The notes: generated by a model not told the origin, from the sequence alone. 56,538 nt of DNA from Prolixibacteraceae bacterium (GCA_003457135.1 DMSQ01000013.1:271735-328272); one strand, 5' to 3'; positions 40,553 through 49,311 are shown, numbered from the stretch's first letter. Program-made: numbers and translations.

Positions 40553-41188
40553 TTAAATTGGTTCTTCAGAAATCAGTACAATCAGCGATTTCGGGCCATG
40601 CATGCCCATCACCAATGTTTTCTCGATATCGGCAGTTCGGCTGGGCCCGGTGATGTTGCTGATGAGCGAAGGTAATTCATTTTTATATTTATACTGAAGT
40701 TTTTCCAATGTCTGGTCCAAATAATTGGTCAGTTGCGACTGGTGGGCGACAACAATATGCGTTTCGGGAAAAACATTCAGGCGGCGGCCTGAAATTTGCG
40801 CTGAACTGATGAGCACCGAACCTAAATGGGCAACCAGAAATTCGCAGCCGGTTACGCCTATGTTTAATTCAGTAAAAGAGTTTTCATCTGAATCAAATTC
40901 AATATTACCGGTAAGTAATTCCTGAAGAACAGGGTCTGTACAAAAAACTCTGTTTTGGCTTTTCTCCTGGCACACTGATGCAATCTGATCAACAATTTCA
41001 GATTTGGTTTTGCACAACATCACTTGTCCACCAACGATTTCCAGATTGGATTTGAATTCCAGTTCCAGAGATTGGCTTAGGGGATGGTAAATAGGAGAGG
41101 TGAAATCGGGATAGGTCACCTCAATTTCACCTCTTTTATCCTGGGCGGCCTTTAATCGGGCCAGAATATTGTTTTTGGCTGAATCCAT
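40553..41188 (-). CDS. LUD domain protein (LutC/YkgG-like)
   Basis: A 211-residue protein of the LUD fold: Gly-Val-Thr-Gly-Cys-Glu-Phe-Leu-Val-Ala-His-Leu-Gly-Ser-Val-Leu in the core, Pro-Glu-Thr-His-Ile-Val-Val-Ala, and the C-terminal Thr-Gly-Pro-Ser-Arg-Thr-Ala-Asp-Ile-Glu-Lys-Thr-Leu-Val-Met-Gly-Met-His-Gly-Pro. The last segment is diagnostic. LutC takes part in lactate oxidation with LutA and LutB, but neither is nearby, so the substrate is uncertain. The start codon shares a base with the ftsH stop (TAATG). Confidence 0.88.
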   Translation of the reverse strand: MDSAKNNILARLKAAQDKRGEIEVTYPDFTSPIYHPLSQSLELEFKSNLEIVGGQVMLCKTKSEIVDQIASVCQEKSQNRVFCTDPVLQELLTGNIEFDSDENSFTELNIGVTGCEFLVAHLGSVLISSAQISGRRLNVFPETHIVVAHQSQLTNYLDQTLEKLQYKYKNELPSLISNITGPSRTADIEKTLVMGMHGPKSLIVLISEEPI

Positions 41189-43215
41189 TACGCAGTAATT
41201 GATACAGCGTTTTCTTCCGTAGATTCGGGTAGTCCGGCTATTGCTTCTTTTTTCGGTTCAACAACCATCAAAGGTTTTTCCCATTTGCGTTTTCCAAATA
41301 CTTTTTCGAGATCTTCGCTGAAAATGACTTCTTTTTCCAGTAGCAATTCAGAAAGTTCCTGATGTCCTGCTTTGTGTTCGTTAAGTATTTCGAGCGCTCT
41401 GAGATATTGGGTTTCGATCAGAAGTTTTGATTCTGAGTCAATTAGTTCAGCCGTTTTTTCGCTGTATGGTTTGGTGAATCCAAAGTCGTTTTGACCTGAT
41501 GAATCGTAAAAACTTATATTTCCAACTTTGTCGCTCATTCCGAAAATACTGACCATTGCATACGACTGTTTGGTCACTTTTTCCAAATCGTTCTGGGCGC
41601 CTGACGAAATACTGTTGAACGATATTTGTTCAGCCGCGCGTCCTCCGAGCGCCGAACACATTTCGTCGAGCAACTGGTCTTTGGTGGTGATCGAACGTTC
41701 TTCGGGAAGGTACCAGGCAGCTCCCAGCGCTTTTCCGCGTGGAACAATAGTTACTTTTACCAGTGGGTGCGCATGTTCGAGCAGCCAGCTTATTGTGGCA
41801 TGACCTGCTTCGTGGTAGGCAATCCGACGTTTTTCGTCAACCGAAATGATTTTATTTTTCTTTTCCAGTCCACCAACGATACGGTCAACAGCATCCAGGA
41901 AATCTTGTTTCTCAACAATATCTTTGTTTTTTCGTGCTGCAATCAATGCCGATTCGTTGCAAACATTGGCAATGTCGGCTCCCGAAAAACCAGGTGTTTG
42001 TTTGGCAAGAAAAGCAGGTTCAACTTCAGGAGAGAGTTTAATTGGTTTCAGGTGTACCATGAATATTTCCTCGCGTTCGTTCAGGTCGGGCAATTCAACG
42101 TGAATCTGGCGGTCGAAACGTCCGGCGCGCATCAAAGCACGGTCGAGAATATCGGCACGGTTGGTTGCTGCCAGAATAATTACTCCTGAATTGGTATCAA
42201 AACCGTCCATTTCAGTCAATAGCTGGTTCAATGTATTTTCACGTTCATCGTTCGATCCCATGTTCGGATTTTTTCCACGGGCACGGCCAATAGCGTCAAT
42301 TTCATCAATGAAAACAATACAAGGCGCTTTTTCTTTGGCTTGTTTAAACAAATCGCGAACGCGCGAAGCGCCTACACCAACAAACATTTCAACAAAATCG
42401 GAGCCCGACATCGAGAAAAAAGGAACATTGGCTTCACCGGCTACCGCTTTGGCCAATAAGGTTTTTCCGGTTCCCGGAGGGCCAACCAAAAGGGCTCCTT
42501 TCGGAATTTTTCCACCCAACTTGGTAAATTTGGTCGGGCTTTTCAGGAAGTCAACAATTTCTTCCACTTCCTGCTTGGCTTCGGCCAAACCGGCAACATC
42601 TTTAAAGTTAGTCGAGACTCTTGAATCTTTATCAAATACTTTGGCCTGCGATTTTCCGACATTGAAAATATTGCCAGGGCCACCGCCACCTGAACCTTTG
42701 CTCATCCGTTTGAAAATCCACCACCAGATCAGAATGATAATGGCAAATGGAAGAATCCAATTCAGAAGTTCGCCCAGGTAGTTGTGAACTTCTTCACTTT
42801 CAATCCCAAATTCAGCAGTTCCATAAGTTTCCTGAGCTTCCTTGATGTCGGCGTTAAATGAATCAAAAGATCCAATGGCGAAATGAAAATGTGGTCCGGT
42901 TTTGCTTGGCACATTAAATCCGGATTCCATTTTACTTTTGTATTTTTCATAACTTGAATCTTTAAGGTATATTTGTGCATCCTTACCATTGACAACCACT
43001 ACCTTCTTGATGTCCTGATCTTTAAACATGGTATTTTTCACTTCAAACCAGGTCGTTTTGGTTGGCCCGGTGCCCATCGTAAACATTTGGATAGCAAGAA
43101 ATATAACGATGATTAATCCGTATATCCAGTAAGGATTAATTTTCGGCGCCTTGTTCATATTCGGCCTGATATCGCCGAAATTGGATTTTTCTTTATTGTT
43201 TTTATTTTCTGCCAT
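41188..43215 (-). CDS. ftsH: ATP-dependent zinc metalloprotease FtsH
   Basis: Membrane-bound AAA+ protease that degrades unfolded or regulatory membrane and cytosolic proteins. Two membrane helices (about 30-48 and 154-172) flank a periplasmic domain. The AAA module follows with Walker A GPPGTGKT (about 243-250), Walker B VFIDEID, and the second region of homology (DRALMRAGRFDRQ). The zinc site is His-Glu-Ala-Gly-His (about 465). The frame opens at 43233; I prefer the Met-Ala-Glu-Asn at 43215, which begins after the rsfS stop, but both are possible. It is part of the rsfS-ftsH-LUD-DUF2007-cdsA-psd-pssA operon. Confidence 0.96.
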   Translation of the reverse strand: MAENKNNKEKSNFGDIRPNMNKAPKINPYWIYGLIIVIFLAIQMFTMGTGPTKTTWFEVKNTMFKDQDIKKVVVVNGKDAQIYLKDSSYEKYKSKMESGFNVPSKTGPHFHFAIGSFDSFNADIKEAQETYGTAEFGIESEEVHNYLGELLNWILPFAIIILIWWWIFKRMSKGSGGGGPGNIFNVGKSQAKVFDKDSRVSTNFKDVAGLAEAKQEVEEIVDFLKSPTKFTKLGGKIPKGALLVGPPGTGKTLLAKAVAGEANVPFFSMSGSDFVEMFVGVGASRVRDLFKQAKEKAPCIVFIDEIDAIGRARGKNPNMGSNDERENTLNQLLTEMDGFDTNSGVIILAATNRADILDRALMRAGRFDRQIHVELPDLNEREEIFMVHLKPIKLSPEVEPAFLAKQTPGFSGADIANVCNESALIAARKNKDIVEKQDFLDAVDRIVGGLEKKNKIISVDEKRRIAYHEAGHATISWLLEHAHPLVKVTIVPRGKALGAAWYLPEERSITTKDQLLDEMCSALGGRAAEQISFNSISSGAQNDLEKVTKQSYAMVSIFGMSDKVGNISFYDSSGQNDFGFTKPYSEKTAELIDSESKLLIETQYLRALEILNEHKAGHQELSELLLEKEVIFSEDLEKVFGKRKWEKPLMVVEPKKEAIAGLPESTEENAVSITA

Positions 43216-43219
43216 TTTA

Positions 43220-43600
43220 TTACTGGTTTTCATCTTTTATTAATTCAATATGTGCATCAGCCCAAAGGTTTTCGAGGTCGTAAAACCTACGGGCATCCCG
43301 TTGAAAAATATGTACCATAATGTCGGCATAATCAAGTAGAACCCAGATCGAATTCTGGTATCCATCGGTATGCCAGGCTTTTTCATTATGAAATTCAATT
43401 ACGGTATCTTCTACCGAATGGGAAATCGCATCAACCTGAGTGTTCGAATTTCCGTGACAAATGATAAAATATTTACATTCGGTATTATTAATTTTAGTTA
43501 GGTCAATTTTAACAATATCAATCCCTTTTTTCCTTTGAATTCCTTCAACAATGGCATCAATCAATTGTTCAGTTTCAATTTCTTTAACGCTTTTATCCAT
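43220..43600 (-). CDS. rsfS: Ribosomal silencing factor RsfS
   Basis: Binds ribosomal protein uL14 and stops subunit joining during starvation. The 126-residue protein has the Iojap-like core: Ala-Ile-Val-Glu-Gly-Ile, Asp-Ile-Val-Lys-Ile-Asp-Leu, Tyr-Phe-Ile-Ile-Cys-His-Gly-Asn-Ser, then Trp-Val-Leu-Leu-Asp-Tyr-Ala-Asp-Ile-Met-Val-His-Ile-Phe and Arg-Phe-Tyr-Asp-Leu-Glu-Asn-Leu-Trp. All are diagnostic. It is the first gene of the operon, divergent from birA across a 63-base gap that holds a candidate -7 box. Confidence 0.95.
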   Translation of the reverse strand: MDKSVKEIETEQLIDAIVEGIQRKKGIDIVKIDLTKINNTECKYFIICHGNSNTQVDAISHSVEDTVIEFHNEKAWHTDGYQNSIWVLLDYADIMVHIFQRDARRFYDLENLWADAHIELIKDENQ

Positions 43601-43618
43601 AAATATTTATTAGAACTA

Positions 43619-43626
43619 CAAAGATA
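43619..43626 (-). promoter_or_regulatory. Candidate -7 box for the rsfS operon
   Basis: On the minus strand the octamer is TATCTTTG, a full match to TAnnTTTG, 19 bases from the rsfS ATG. No well-spaced TTTG was found upstream, and the leader would be very short. Confidence 0.35.
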
Positions 43627-43708
43627 AATTTTTTAATTCATAAGATGTGATTAAACTTGTGAGATGAATTTCCTGAATGGATATGGAAATGCAAATTTAA
43701 CCTGCATA

Positions 43709-44464
43709 ATGGAGAAAAGCATTGATAACACAATTGTCCGCCTGCAAGTCACCGATTCTACCAACAACTATGCCAACAGTCGGATCAGGGCAAATGAGGT
43801 CGCTGAAGGTACTGTCTTTTTGGCATACGAACAAACAGATGGCCGTGGTCAGTCAAGCAATTTTTGGGAAAGCGAACCAGGTGAAAATCTTACTTTTTCA
43901 TTGGTGCTTTATCCTGAATTTCTTGAAATCCGCCGGCAATTCATGCTTTCGAAAGTAGTCACTCTTGGTATTTATGCTGCTATGAATAAGTATGTTGACC
44001 AACTTAGTATTAAGTGGCCAAACGATATTTATGCCGGCAACCGGAAGCTGGGTGGAATACTGATCGAAAATTCCGTCGTGTATGGATTACTGAAAAGTTC
44101 GGTCATAGGAATCGGGCTCAATGTGAATCAAACCACCTTTCACAGCTCTGCGCCTAATCCGGTTTCCTTGAAGTTACTGACAAATCAGCACTACGATTGT
44201 GAAATTCTGCTGACTGAACTGTTATCGGAAATAAACAGATACTATAATCAGCTTCGCGAAGGAGGTGATGAAGATATAGATCAGGAGTTTTTATCAGTAC
44301 TGTACGGGTTGAATGAAAGACATTTATTCAGAGCGGAAGATGAGGTTTTTGCAGGCGAAATAATCGGGGTAAATGAAATTGGACAATTGCTTATCAGGAA
44401 AGAGGATGAAAAAATAATGGAATTTCATTTCAAAGAAGTTGAGTTCCTGCAAACATCAAAATGA
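43709..44464 (+). CDS. birA: Biotin-[acetyl-CoA carboxylase] ligase
   Basis: Attaches biotin to carrier proteins via biotinyl-AMP. Signatures: Asp-Ser-Thr-Asn-Asn-Tyr-Ala near the start, Thr-Asp-Gly-Arg-Gly-Gln-Ser-Ser for the biotinyl-AMP loop, and Lys-Trp-Pro-Asn-Asp-Ile-Tyr for catalysis. No N-terminal DNA-binding domain is present, so it is not a repressor. I start at 43709 (Met-Glu-Lys) because the ligase fold begins immediately after it; an in-frame ATG at 43664 would add 15 residues without known homology. 251 residues. Confidence 0.92.
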   Translation: MEKSIDNTIVRLQVTDSTNNYANSRIRANEVAEGTVFLAYEQTDGRGQSSNFWESEPGENLTFSLVLYPEFLEIRRQFMLSKVVTLGIYAAMNKYVDQLSIKWPNDIYAGNRKLGGILIENSVVYGLLKSSVIGIGLNVNQTTFHSSAPNPVSLKLLTNQHYDCEILLTELLSEINRYYNQLREGGDEDIDQEFLSVLYGLNERHLFRAEDEVFAGEIIGVNEIGQLLIRKEDEKIMEFHFKEVEFLQTSK

Positions 44465-44497
44465 TTCTAATATTCAGGTCTTTAAGTAGTGATTTTT

Positions 44498-44585
44498 GGT
44501 CATTAAATGGTCATTTATAGTCATTAATTGTTGGGTTGTAGATAAGTGACCACCAATGACGGGAAGCTAATGACCTTCAGATGAC
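44498..44585. repeat. GTCATT inverted repeat, copy D
   Basis: Left arm GTCATT units near 44499, 44510 and 44520. The right arm has the degenerate GTGACC, AATGAC, TAATGACC and GATGAC units (44546-44585) with GACGGGAAGCTAATGAC. It lies between the convergent birA and SRPBCC genes. A GACTGAT-rich tract follows at 44598-44612, like those near 29691 and 34351. Confidence 0.7.
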
Positions 44586-44621
44586 TTGAACTAACTTCGA
44601 CTGATTACTGATCGCTGACCA

Positions 44622-45071
44622 CTACTTATACGGCAGCGCCGCCAGCATATCGGCCAAACGGTTGATACCTTCTTCCAGTTTATTATTGACCAGCATTTTT
44701 ATCATCATGCCCATATCAGCATCGAGAGTTAGCCTGAGTTTGGTTTCATAAGCTGCAACTGGCAGAAGCTGAATCCAAAATACTATTCCAACTGGCATAC
44801 CGCCACTGCTTTTTATTTTTATCGTTTTGAATGGTTCGCGCTCAATGACCCTGATTTCAGCCAAACCCATTCCGGCAATCTGGAACCGGCAAGAATCTGT
44901 GTCTGATTCGAAATTCGAAATCTGAATCTGAGGTACATGTTCAGTCATCTTTGATAAAAGACTTTCGTTCACGTATTTCGACAGGTTTTCGAAGTTCGAC
45001 AGGTAATTGAAAATAATTTCCTGACTATTGTTGACAATTTTTACGTCGCTTACATATTTACTTACAGACAT
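44622..45071 (-). CDS. SRPBCC-fold protein of unknown function
   Basis: A 149-residue protein of the START/SRPBCC ligand-binding type: N-terminal strand, helix (Gln-Glu-Ile-Ile-Phe-Asn-Tyr-Leu-Ser-Asn-Phe-Glu-Asn-Leu-Ser-Lys), a run of strands, and a long C-terminal helix (Leu-Glu-Glu-Gly-Ile-Asn-Arg-Leu-Ala-Asp-Met-Leu). I start at 45071 (Met-Ser-Val-Ser-Lys-Tyr). The frame runs up to 45158, but that would overlap the end of pyrE and adds no conserved residues. It lies directly downstream of pyrE. The ligand is unknown. Confidence 0.78.
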   Translation of the reverse strand: MSVSKYVSDVKIVNNSQEIIFNYLSNFENLSKYVNESLLSKMTEHVPQIQISNFESDTDSCRFQIAGMGLAEIRVIEREPFKTIKIKSSGGMPVGIVFWIQLLPVAAYETKLRLTLDADMGMMIKMLVNNKLEEGINRLADMLAALPYK

Positions 45072-45145
45072 ATTCCGTGGTTTTTGAAATAAAAATCCCC
45101 TTCTCCGGTTAGAAAAGAGGAAGTTATATGGATGAATGAATAAAC

Positions 45146-45781
45146 TTATTTGCCCCAACTTTCAGGCTTTTCGCGCCATTTGTTGAGTTTTTCAACTTCT
45201 TCGGGTTTTACATCGCCCGATTGCAAAGCCAAATCAATCAGTACCTGATAGCGGCTCAATGCAGTGAGTTCCAATCCTGCATCTTCGAAATTTTTACGGG
45301 CATGTGGAAAATTATAAGTAAAAATAGCGAGCATTCCAAGTACATCGCCGCCAAAATTGGTAATTGCTTCGGCTGCTTTTAAACTGCTAACTCCGGTTGA
45401 AACCAGATCTTCAATAATCACGACTTTCTGACCAGCTTTCATGTCACCTTCAATCAGGTTTTCGAGCCCGTGATCTTTTGGTTTTGCACGAACATAAATA
45501 AATGGCAGTCCCAATTCCTGGGCAACCAACATTCCGTGAGCAATGGCCCCGGTAGCCACTCCGGCAATTACTTCAACCTGCGGATATTTTTCGCGTATGA
45601 TTTTACAGAACTGCTCGCAAATGAAAGTCCGTTCCTCAGGATAAGACATAATTTTGCGGTTGTCGCAATAAATCGGGGCTTTCCATCCCGATGCCCAGGT
45701 AAACGGATTATTGGGCTGAACTTTTATGGTGTTGATGTGAAGTAGTTTCTTTGTAACTTCGATTTGAATTTGTTCAATCAT
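45146..45781 (-). CDS. pyrE: Orotate phosphoribosyltransferase
   Basis: Makes orotidine monophosphate from orotate and PRPP in pyrimidine synthesis. The PRPP-binding motif is Val-Val-Ile-Ile-Glu-Asp-Leu-Val-Ser-Thr-Gly (about 114-124). Other marks are FTWASGWKAPIYCDNR near the start, VAGVATGAIAHG and FIYVRAKPKDHG with the conserved Lys residues. The length of 211 residues is normal. It is divergent from the Nudix gene with only 32 bases between start codons. Confidence 0.95.
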   Translation of the reverse strand: MIEQIQIEVTKKLLHINTIKVQPNNPFTWASGWKAPIYCDNRKIMSYPEERTFICEQFCKIIREKYPQVEVIAGVATGAIAHGMLVAQELGLPFIYVRAKPKDHGLENLIEGDMKAGQKVVIIEDLVSTGVSSLKAAEAITNFGGDVLGMLAIFTYNFPHARKNFEDAGLELTALSRYQVLIDLALQSGDVKPEEVEKLNKWREKPESWGK

Positions 45782-45810
45782 GATATTTTCTTTTTTACTT
45801 ATAATGCTGA

Positions 45811-45818
45811 CAAATGTA
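45811..45818 (-). promoter_or_regulatory. Candidate -7 box for pyrE
   Basis: On the minus strand TACATTTG fully matches TAnnTTTG, 30 bases from the pyrE ATG. It overlaps the start of the divergent Nudix gene. No well-spaced TTTG is present. Confidence 0.35.
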
Positions 45819-46446
45819 CAAAGTTTTTTTCAATGACTCTAGTATTGTGATAGCTTCAGAAATGAAAAAATCATCAAATAATAACATTTCAGATAGGATA
45901 GATTTTGGAAGTTATTCTGCTGTAAATCAAATTATTTATGACATTGAACATGCTGATAAAAGTTCAGAATATTTGATTTATAATCCTGATATTTTTCAAC
46001 TCTGGAATTATTTCAGGAGACGATTTGTAGAGATTCCGGCTGCCGGAGGTTTGGTGCGAAACGATGCAGGTTCTTTTTTATTTATCAAACGATTGGGTGT
46101 CTGGGATCTTCCGAAAGGTAAAATCGAAAAAAACGAAACGCAGGCGAGTGCGGCAGTCCGTGAAGTGGAAGAGGAGTGTGGTTTTTCCGGGCTCCAAATC
46201 GTTCGTCAACTTGAATCTACTTTTCATATTTACCGGTCGCCTTATTTGAACTATCCGGATAATTTAGTTTTGAAAGAAACGAATTGGTTTCTGATGAATT
46301 ACTCCGGAAATGAAATACCGGTTCCGCAAAAGGACGAAAATATTGAAGAGGCGCGTTGGTTTGCCCTTTCAGAATTTGATCAGGTGCTGGCCAATACCTA
46401 TTTGAGTTTGCGTGATTTTTTTAGTAAAACCTTATCTATTGTTTAA
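45814..46446 (+). CDS. Nudix hydrolase
   Basis: Hydrolyses a nucleoside diphosphate linked to another group. The Nudix box is complete: Gly-Lys-Ile-Glu at the start, Glu four residues on, then Arg-Glu-Val-Glu-Glu-Glu-Cys-Gly (about 106-128 of 210). An N-terminal extension of about 65 residues precedes the fold, ending in Ile-Pro-Ala-Ala-Gly-Gly-Leu-Val. The substrate is not predictable. A later start at Met17 is possible, since the first ATG sits on the candidate pyrE -7 box. The stop codon overlaps the end of the convergent gene by 11 bases. Confidence 0.88.
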   Translation: MYKVFFNDSSIVIASEMKKSSNNNISDRIDFGSYSAVNQIIYDIEHADKSSEYLIYNPDIFQLWNYFRRRFVEIPAAGGLVRNDAGSFLFIKRLGVWDLPKGKIEKNETQASAAVREVEEECGFSGLQIVRQLESTFHIYRSPYLNYPDNLVLKETNWFLMNYSGNEIPVPQKDENIEEARWFALSEFDQVLANTYLSLRDFFSKTLSIV

Positions 46447-47860
46447 TTTTCTGGTTGTTCTTCTGCATCTGTTTCAGATAATCACTTTTAAACAATTGCC
46501 CCAGTTGCCGGTCGAGTCCATCAATCGGGTTGGGCGCGGGCGAGAGCAGAAGTTTCCCGTCCTTGCCAATCAGGAACGAATTAGGAAAGGTTTTCACTTT
46601 GTACGTTTCTTCCAGATTATTATCGGAGGTGGCAAATATTCCGGCCCAATTGCTACTGTTTGTAAATGCGCCGCCATTTGGGACCACATTAATAATTACC
46701 AGTTTGTCCTTGTAATGTGAGGCAATCGTTTTTAATTCATTCAAATGTTGTTGGCAAATGGTGTTTTTCGGATCGGTGAAATGCAGATAGATATAATTAT
46801 CCCTGAAATCTGAAAAAACTACATCCTGTCCTGTTAAGTCCTTTAAAACCAGCGTGGGAGGATTAGTTCCAACTGATAAATAGACAAGCCTGGAACGGAT
46901 TAATTGTGCTGTTTTTTGTTCGAAGTCGCTCCATTCACTATTTTTTACCAGATCAAGCAATTTCAGGATAGAAGTTTTTGAGAATTGTTTGCTGTAAAAG
47001 GCATCTTTCATTGAATTTAAAAGTACCCAATGCGAAAGTTCCCTGTTGAAATGCAATTGTTTCTGGAAATATTCGTCCAGCTTCTGTAATGCGGATGTTT
47101 GGACCAGGTTTTTGATTTCGGTGTGGTTTGCCGAATTGGTCAATACGCTGAAGTAATTCAGGAAGACCTGATTAAACAGGCTTGAATAGGCCGCCAGGTT
47201 GTATATTGGTTTTTGGGAACTGAAATATGCTTCCATAAAACCAGTTGCTTTTCCCTGATGTAGCGCAAAATCAAGGTTTGCTTTCCGGAAGAGTTTGTGC
47301 GATTCGAAAAGTGGCTGATTGGTCTTTGCAAATTCTTTATCCAGAATGTTCTTCACGGTATCAACCAGCGATTTGGAACGATTGACAAAAATCTGGTCAA
47401 AATATTTGTTTTCATAGCTGGCATAAGCTTGCTCAAATTGCTGTACCTGAAAATTCAGTTCATTGTTATCAGGCTTTGAAAGACCGAACCAAACCGGTTC
47501 AGGTTTATTAAATGGGTTCCTTTTCTGCGATTCGGTTAAACTTCTTTTCGGCGGAAATATTATTTCGTACGACTTTCCGGGTTCGAGATAAATCATGCCG
47601 TGATAGCCATCAAAATCGGCAAAACAAAGGCTGGTTTCGGCCAGATCTATTTCGAGGCTAAATGCACCCCCGGCATCAAACCTGATGTTTCCCAGTTTAA
47701 TTTTTTCTTCTGAAATGAAATCATGCAACCAGTTCAACTGTATGGAATTATGGGCATATCCTGAAGCTTTTCCGGTAATCTTAACAGTTGCGGATAGTGC
47801 CGTAAATCCTTGAAATAGAAATGACAAGAGGTAAAATAATGTCAGGTAACGGATTTTCAC
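46436..47860 (-). CDS. Exported thioredoxin-fold protein without a CxxC pair
   Basis: A 474-residue protein. A signal peptide (about 1-23, ending Leu-Ser-Ala) leads into a beta domain (24-110) of the DUF4369-like kind found before TlpA domains. A long helical region (120-330) follows, then a thioredoxin-like domain (about 335-460). At the redox site the sequence is Thr-Ile-Cys-Gln-Gln-His, so the second Cys is replaced by His. It could act through a single Cys, bind metal or heme, or have lost redox activity. Bacteroidota encode many such proteins; no partner is adjacent. Confidence 0.78.
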   Translation of the reverse strand: MKIRYLTLFYLLSFLFQGFTALSATVKITGKASGYAHNSIQLNWLHDFISEEKIKLGNIRFDAGGAFSLEIDLAETSLCFADFDGYHGMIYLEPGKSYEIIFPPKRSLTESQKRNPFNKPEPVWFGLSKPDNNELNFQVQQFEQAYASYENKYFDQIFVNRSKSLVDTVKNILDKEFAKTNQPLFESHKLFRKANLDFALHQGKATGFMEAYFSSQKPIYNLAAYSSLFNQVFLNYFSVLTNSANHTEIKNLVQTSALQKLDEYFQKQLHFNRELSHWVLLNSMKDAFYSKQFSKTSILKLLDLVKNSEWSDFEQKTAQLIRSRLVYLSVGTNPPTLVLKDLTGQDVVFSDFRDNYIYLHFTDPKNTICQQHLNELKTIASHYKDKLVIINVVPNGGAFTNSSNWAGIFATSDNNLEETYKVKTFPNSFLIGKDGKLLLSPAPNPIDGLDRQLGQLFKSDYLKQMQKNNQKIKQ

Positions 47861-47920
47861 TAAAGAGATTTAGATAATGGGATTAAGATCATTAACTGAA
47901 ATAACGAATCGTTTGGTTTT

Positions 47921-48400
47921 TTATTCTTCTGTTTTGAAATCGGCCATATTTAAGGCTGATGGTAAAAACATACTGGCATCTCCTCCATGAAGAATAATAT
48001 CGCGTACGATGGTCGAATTAATTGGTGTATGTTCGGGTATGGTTAACAGAAAAACAGATTCTATTTGGGGGTGCATCATTTTATTGACCTGTGCAATTGC
48101 CCGTTCAAATTCAAAATCGGCCGAAGTACGGAGCCCGCGAAGGATATATTGTGCTTTCACTTTTTTACAGAAGTCAACCGTCAGCCCTTCATAACATTCA
48201 ACAGATACTTTGGGTTCGGTTTTGAATACTTCTTTAATCCATTTTTCTCTTTTTTCAAGGGGAAAAAAAGACTGTTTATTCGCGTTATATCCAATCATGA
48301 CTACTATTTTATCGAACAGGGGAATTGCACGTTTTACAATGCTTTCATGTCCAACTGTAAACGGATCGAACGACCCGGGAAATATAGCAACTCGTTCCAT
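47921..48400 (-). CDS. coaD: Phosphopantetheine adenylyltransferase
   Basis: Adds AMP to 4'-phosphopantetheine to make dephospho-CoA. The nucleotidyltransferase motif Gly-Ser-Phe-Asp-Pro-Phe-Thr-Val-Gly-His is at the start, and Asn-Ser-Thr-Ile-Val-Arg near 127 is the ISSTxxR-like motif. LRGLRTSADFEFE is characteristic of CoaD. I take the Met at 48400 as start because it directly precedes the first strand; an ATG three codons upstream (48409) is also possible. 159 residues. Confidence 0.95.
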   Translation of the reverse strand: MERVAIFPGSFDPFTVGHESIVKRAIPLFDKIVVMIGYNANKQSFFPLEKREKWIKEVFKTEPKVSVECYEGLTVDFCKKVKAQYILRGLRTSADFEFERAIAQVNKMMHPQIESVFLLTIPEHTPINSTIVRDIILHGGDASMFLPSALNMADFKTEE

Positions 48401-48495
48401 ACTCTTCATTTTTTGGAAGTTTTTGAACTGTAAATATAGTGCCTATTGTGGTTTTTATGAATTTTGATTCGTCAAAATGAAACAAACAGGTAGGT

Positions 48496-49311
48496 TTAAC
48501 TGCTTTTTTCTTTTGGGTTTCGGCTAAAAAGAAAGATCAGCGCCAGTGCAGATGCTGAAATCAATGCACTAATAATTAGCTGGTTTGGCTTGCTGCTTTG
48601 AAAAAAAGATGTTTTTTGAATGGGATCAAAAAATTGAATACTGATTAAAACCAAGCCATTGTTAATGGCATGACCCAAAATACATAAATAAATATTGCGT
48701 GTTCGAAGCATCAGGATACCCAAGAGCAGACCAAGAACAAACGTGGCCGGGAATTGCCAGGGATTAAGGTGGAACAGCGCAAAAAGAAGAGCCGAAACAA
48801 AAACTGCGGTGAATTTCGAATTGTTCCGCATCAGGCCATGCATAATCACCCCTCTGAAAATCAGCTCTTCAATAACAGGGGCCAATATAACAACCTTCAG
48901 GATAGCGCCGTAAATTCCATAATCACTTTCGAAAATCTTGTTGAATAATTCCCAAAACCATGCCGGAGGAGGAAGAACTTGGTCAAGGGCAACATTAACT
49001 TCGCCAATCAGATTATGTGCTGCCCAAAGGAAAAGCAGAACCGGGAATAAAATCAGAAAAGTAAACGATTTTGCAGGGAAAAGTTCTTTTAACGGAACAC
49101 CTGCCCGCCGATACGAATAGTAAAATATGAAAAAAGCTGATCCAACGCCAAGTACAATTTTTTTAATCGGATTGTACAAATAATCTGTGCCGTTATAGTA
49201 ATCGAGAAGAGCTAAAGGAAAATCAACGATGGTTTGGATGAAAGTATAAAGTACGATCAAATGAATTGCGCCAAGGATGGTAGGATAATGTTTTGTCTTT
49301 TCTTCGTTCAC
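48496..49311 (-). CDS. CPBP family intramembrane glutamic endopeptidase
   Basis: A 271-residue protein with about eight membrane helices. The CPBP (Abi/CAAX) active-site motifs are present: Glu148-Glu149-x3-Arg153, Phe-x3-His181 and His214-x3-Asn218. Relatives cleave proteins within the membrane or prenylated peptides; some bacterial members protect against bacteriocins. The substrate is unknown. No bacteriocin gene is near. Confidence 0.9.
   Translation of the reverse strand: MNEEKTKHYPTILGAIHLIVLYTFIQTIVDFPLALLDYYNGTDYLYNPIKKIVLGVGSAFFIFYYSYRRAGVPLKELFPAKSFTFLILFPVLLFLWAAHNLIGEVNVALDQVLPPPAWFWELFNKIFESDYGIYGAILKVVILAPVIEELIFRGVIMHGLMRNNSKFTAVFVSALLFALFHLNPWQFPATFVLGLLLGILMLRTRNIYLCILGHAINNGLVLISIQFFDPIQKTSFFQSSKPNQLIISALISASALALIFLFSRNPKEKSS

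Noticed and set aside
41626..42781. Long plus-strand frames (187 and 206 residues) inside ftsH
   Set aside because: They are antisense to the AAA and protease domains of FtsH and have no family features; their length follows from codon bias on the real strand.
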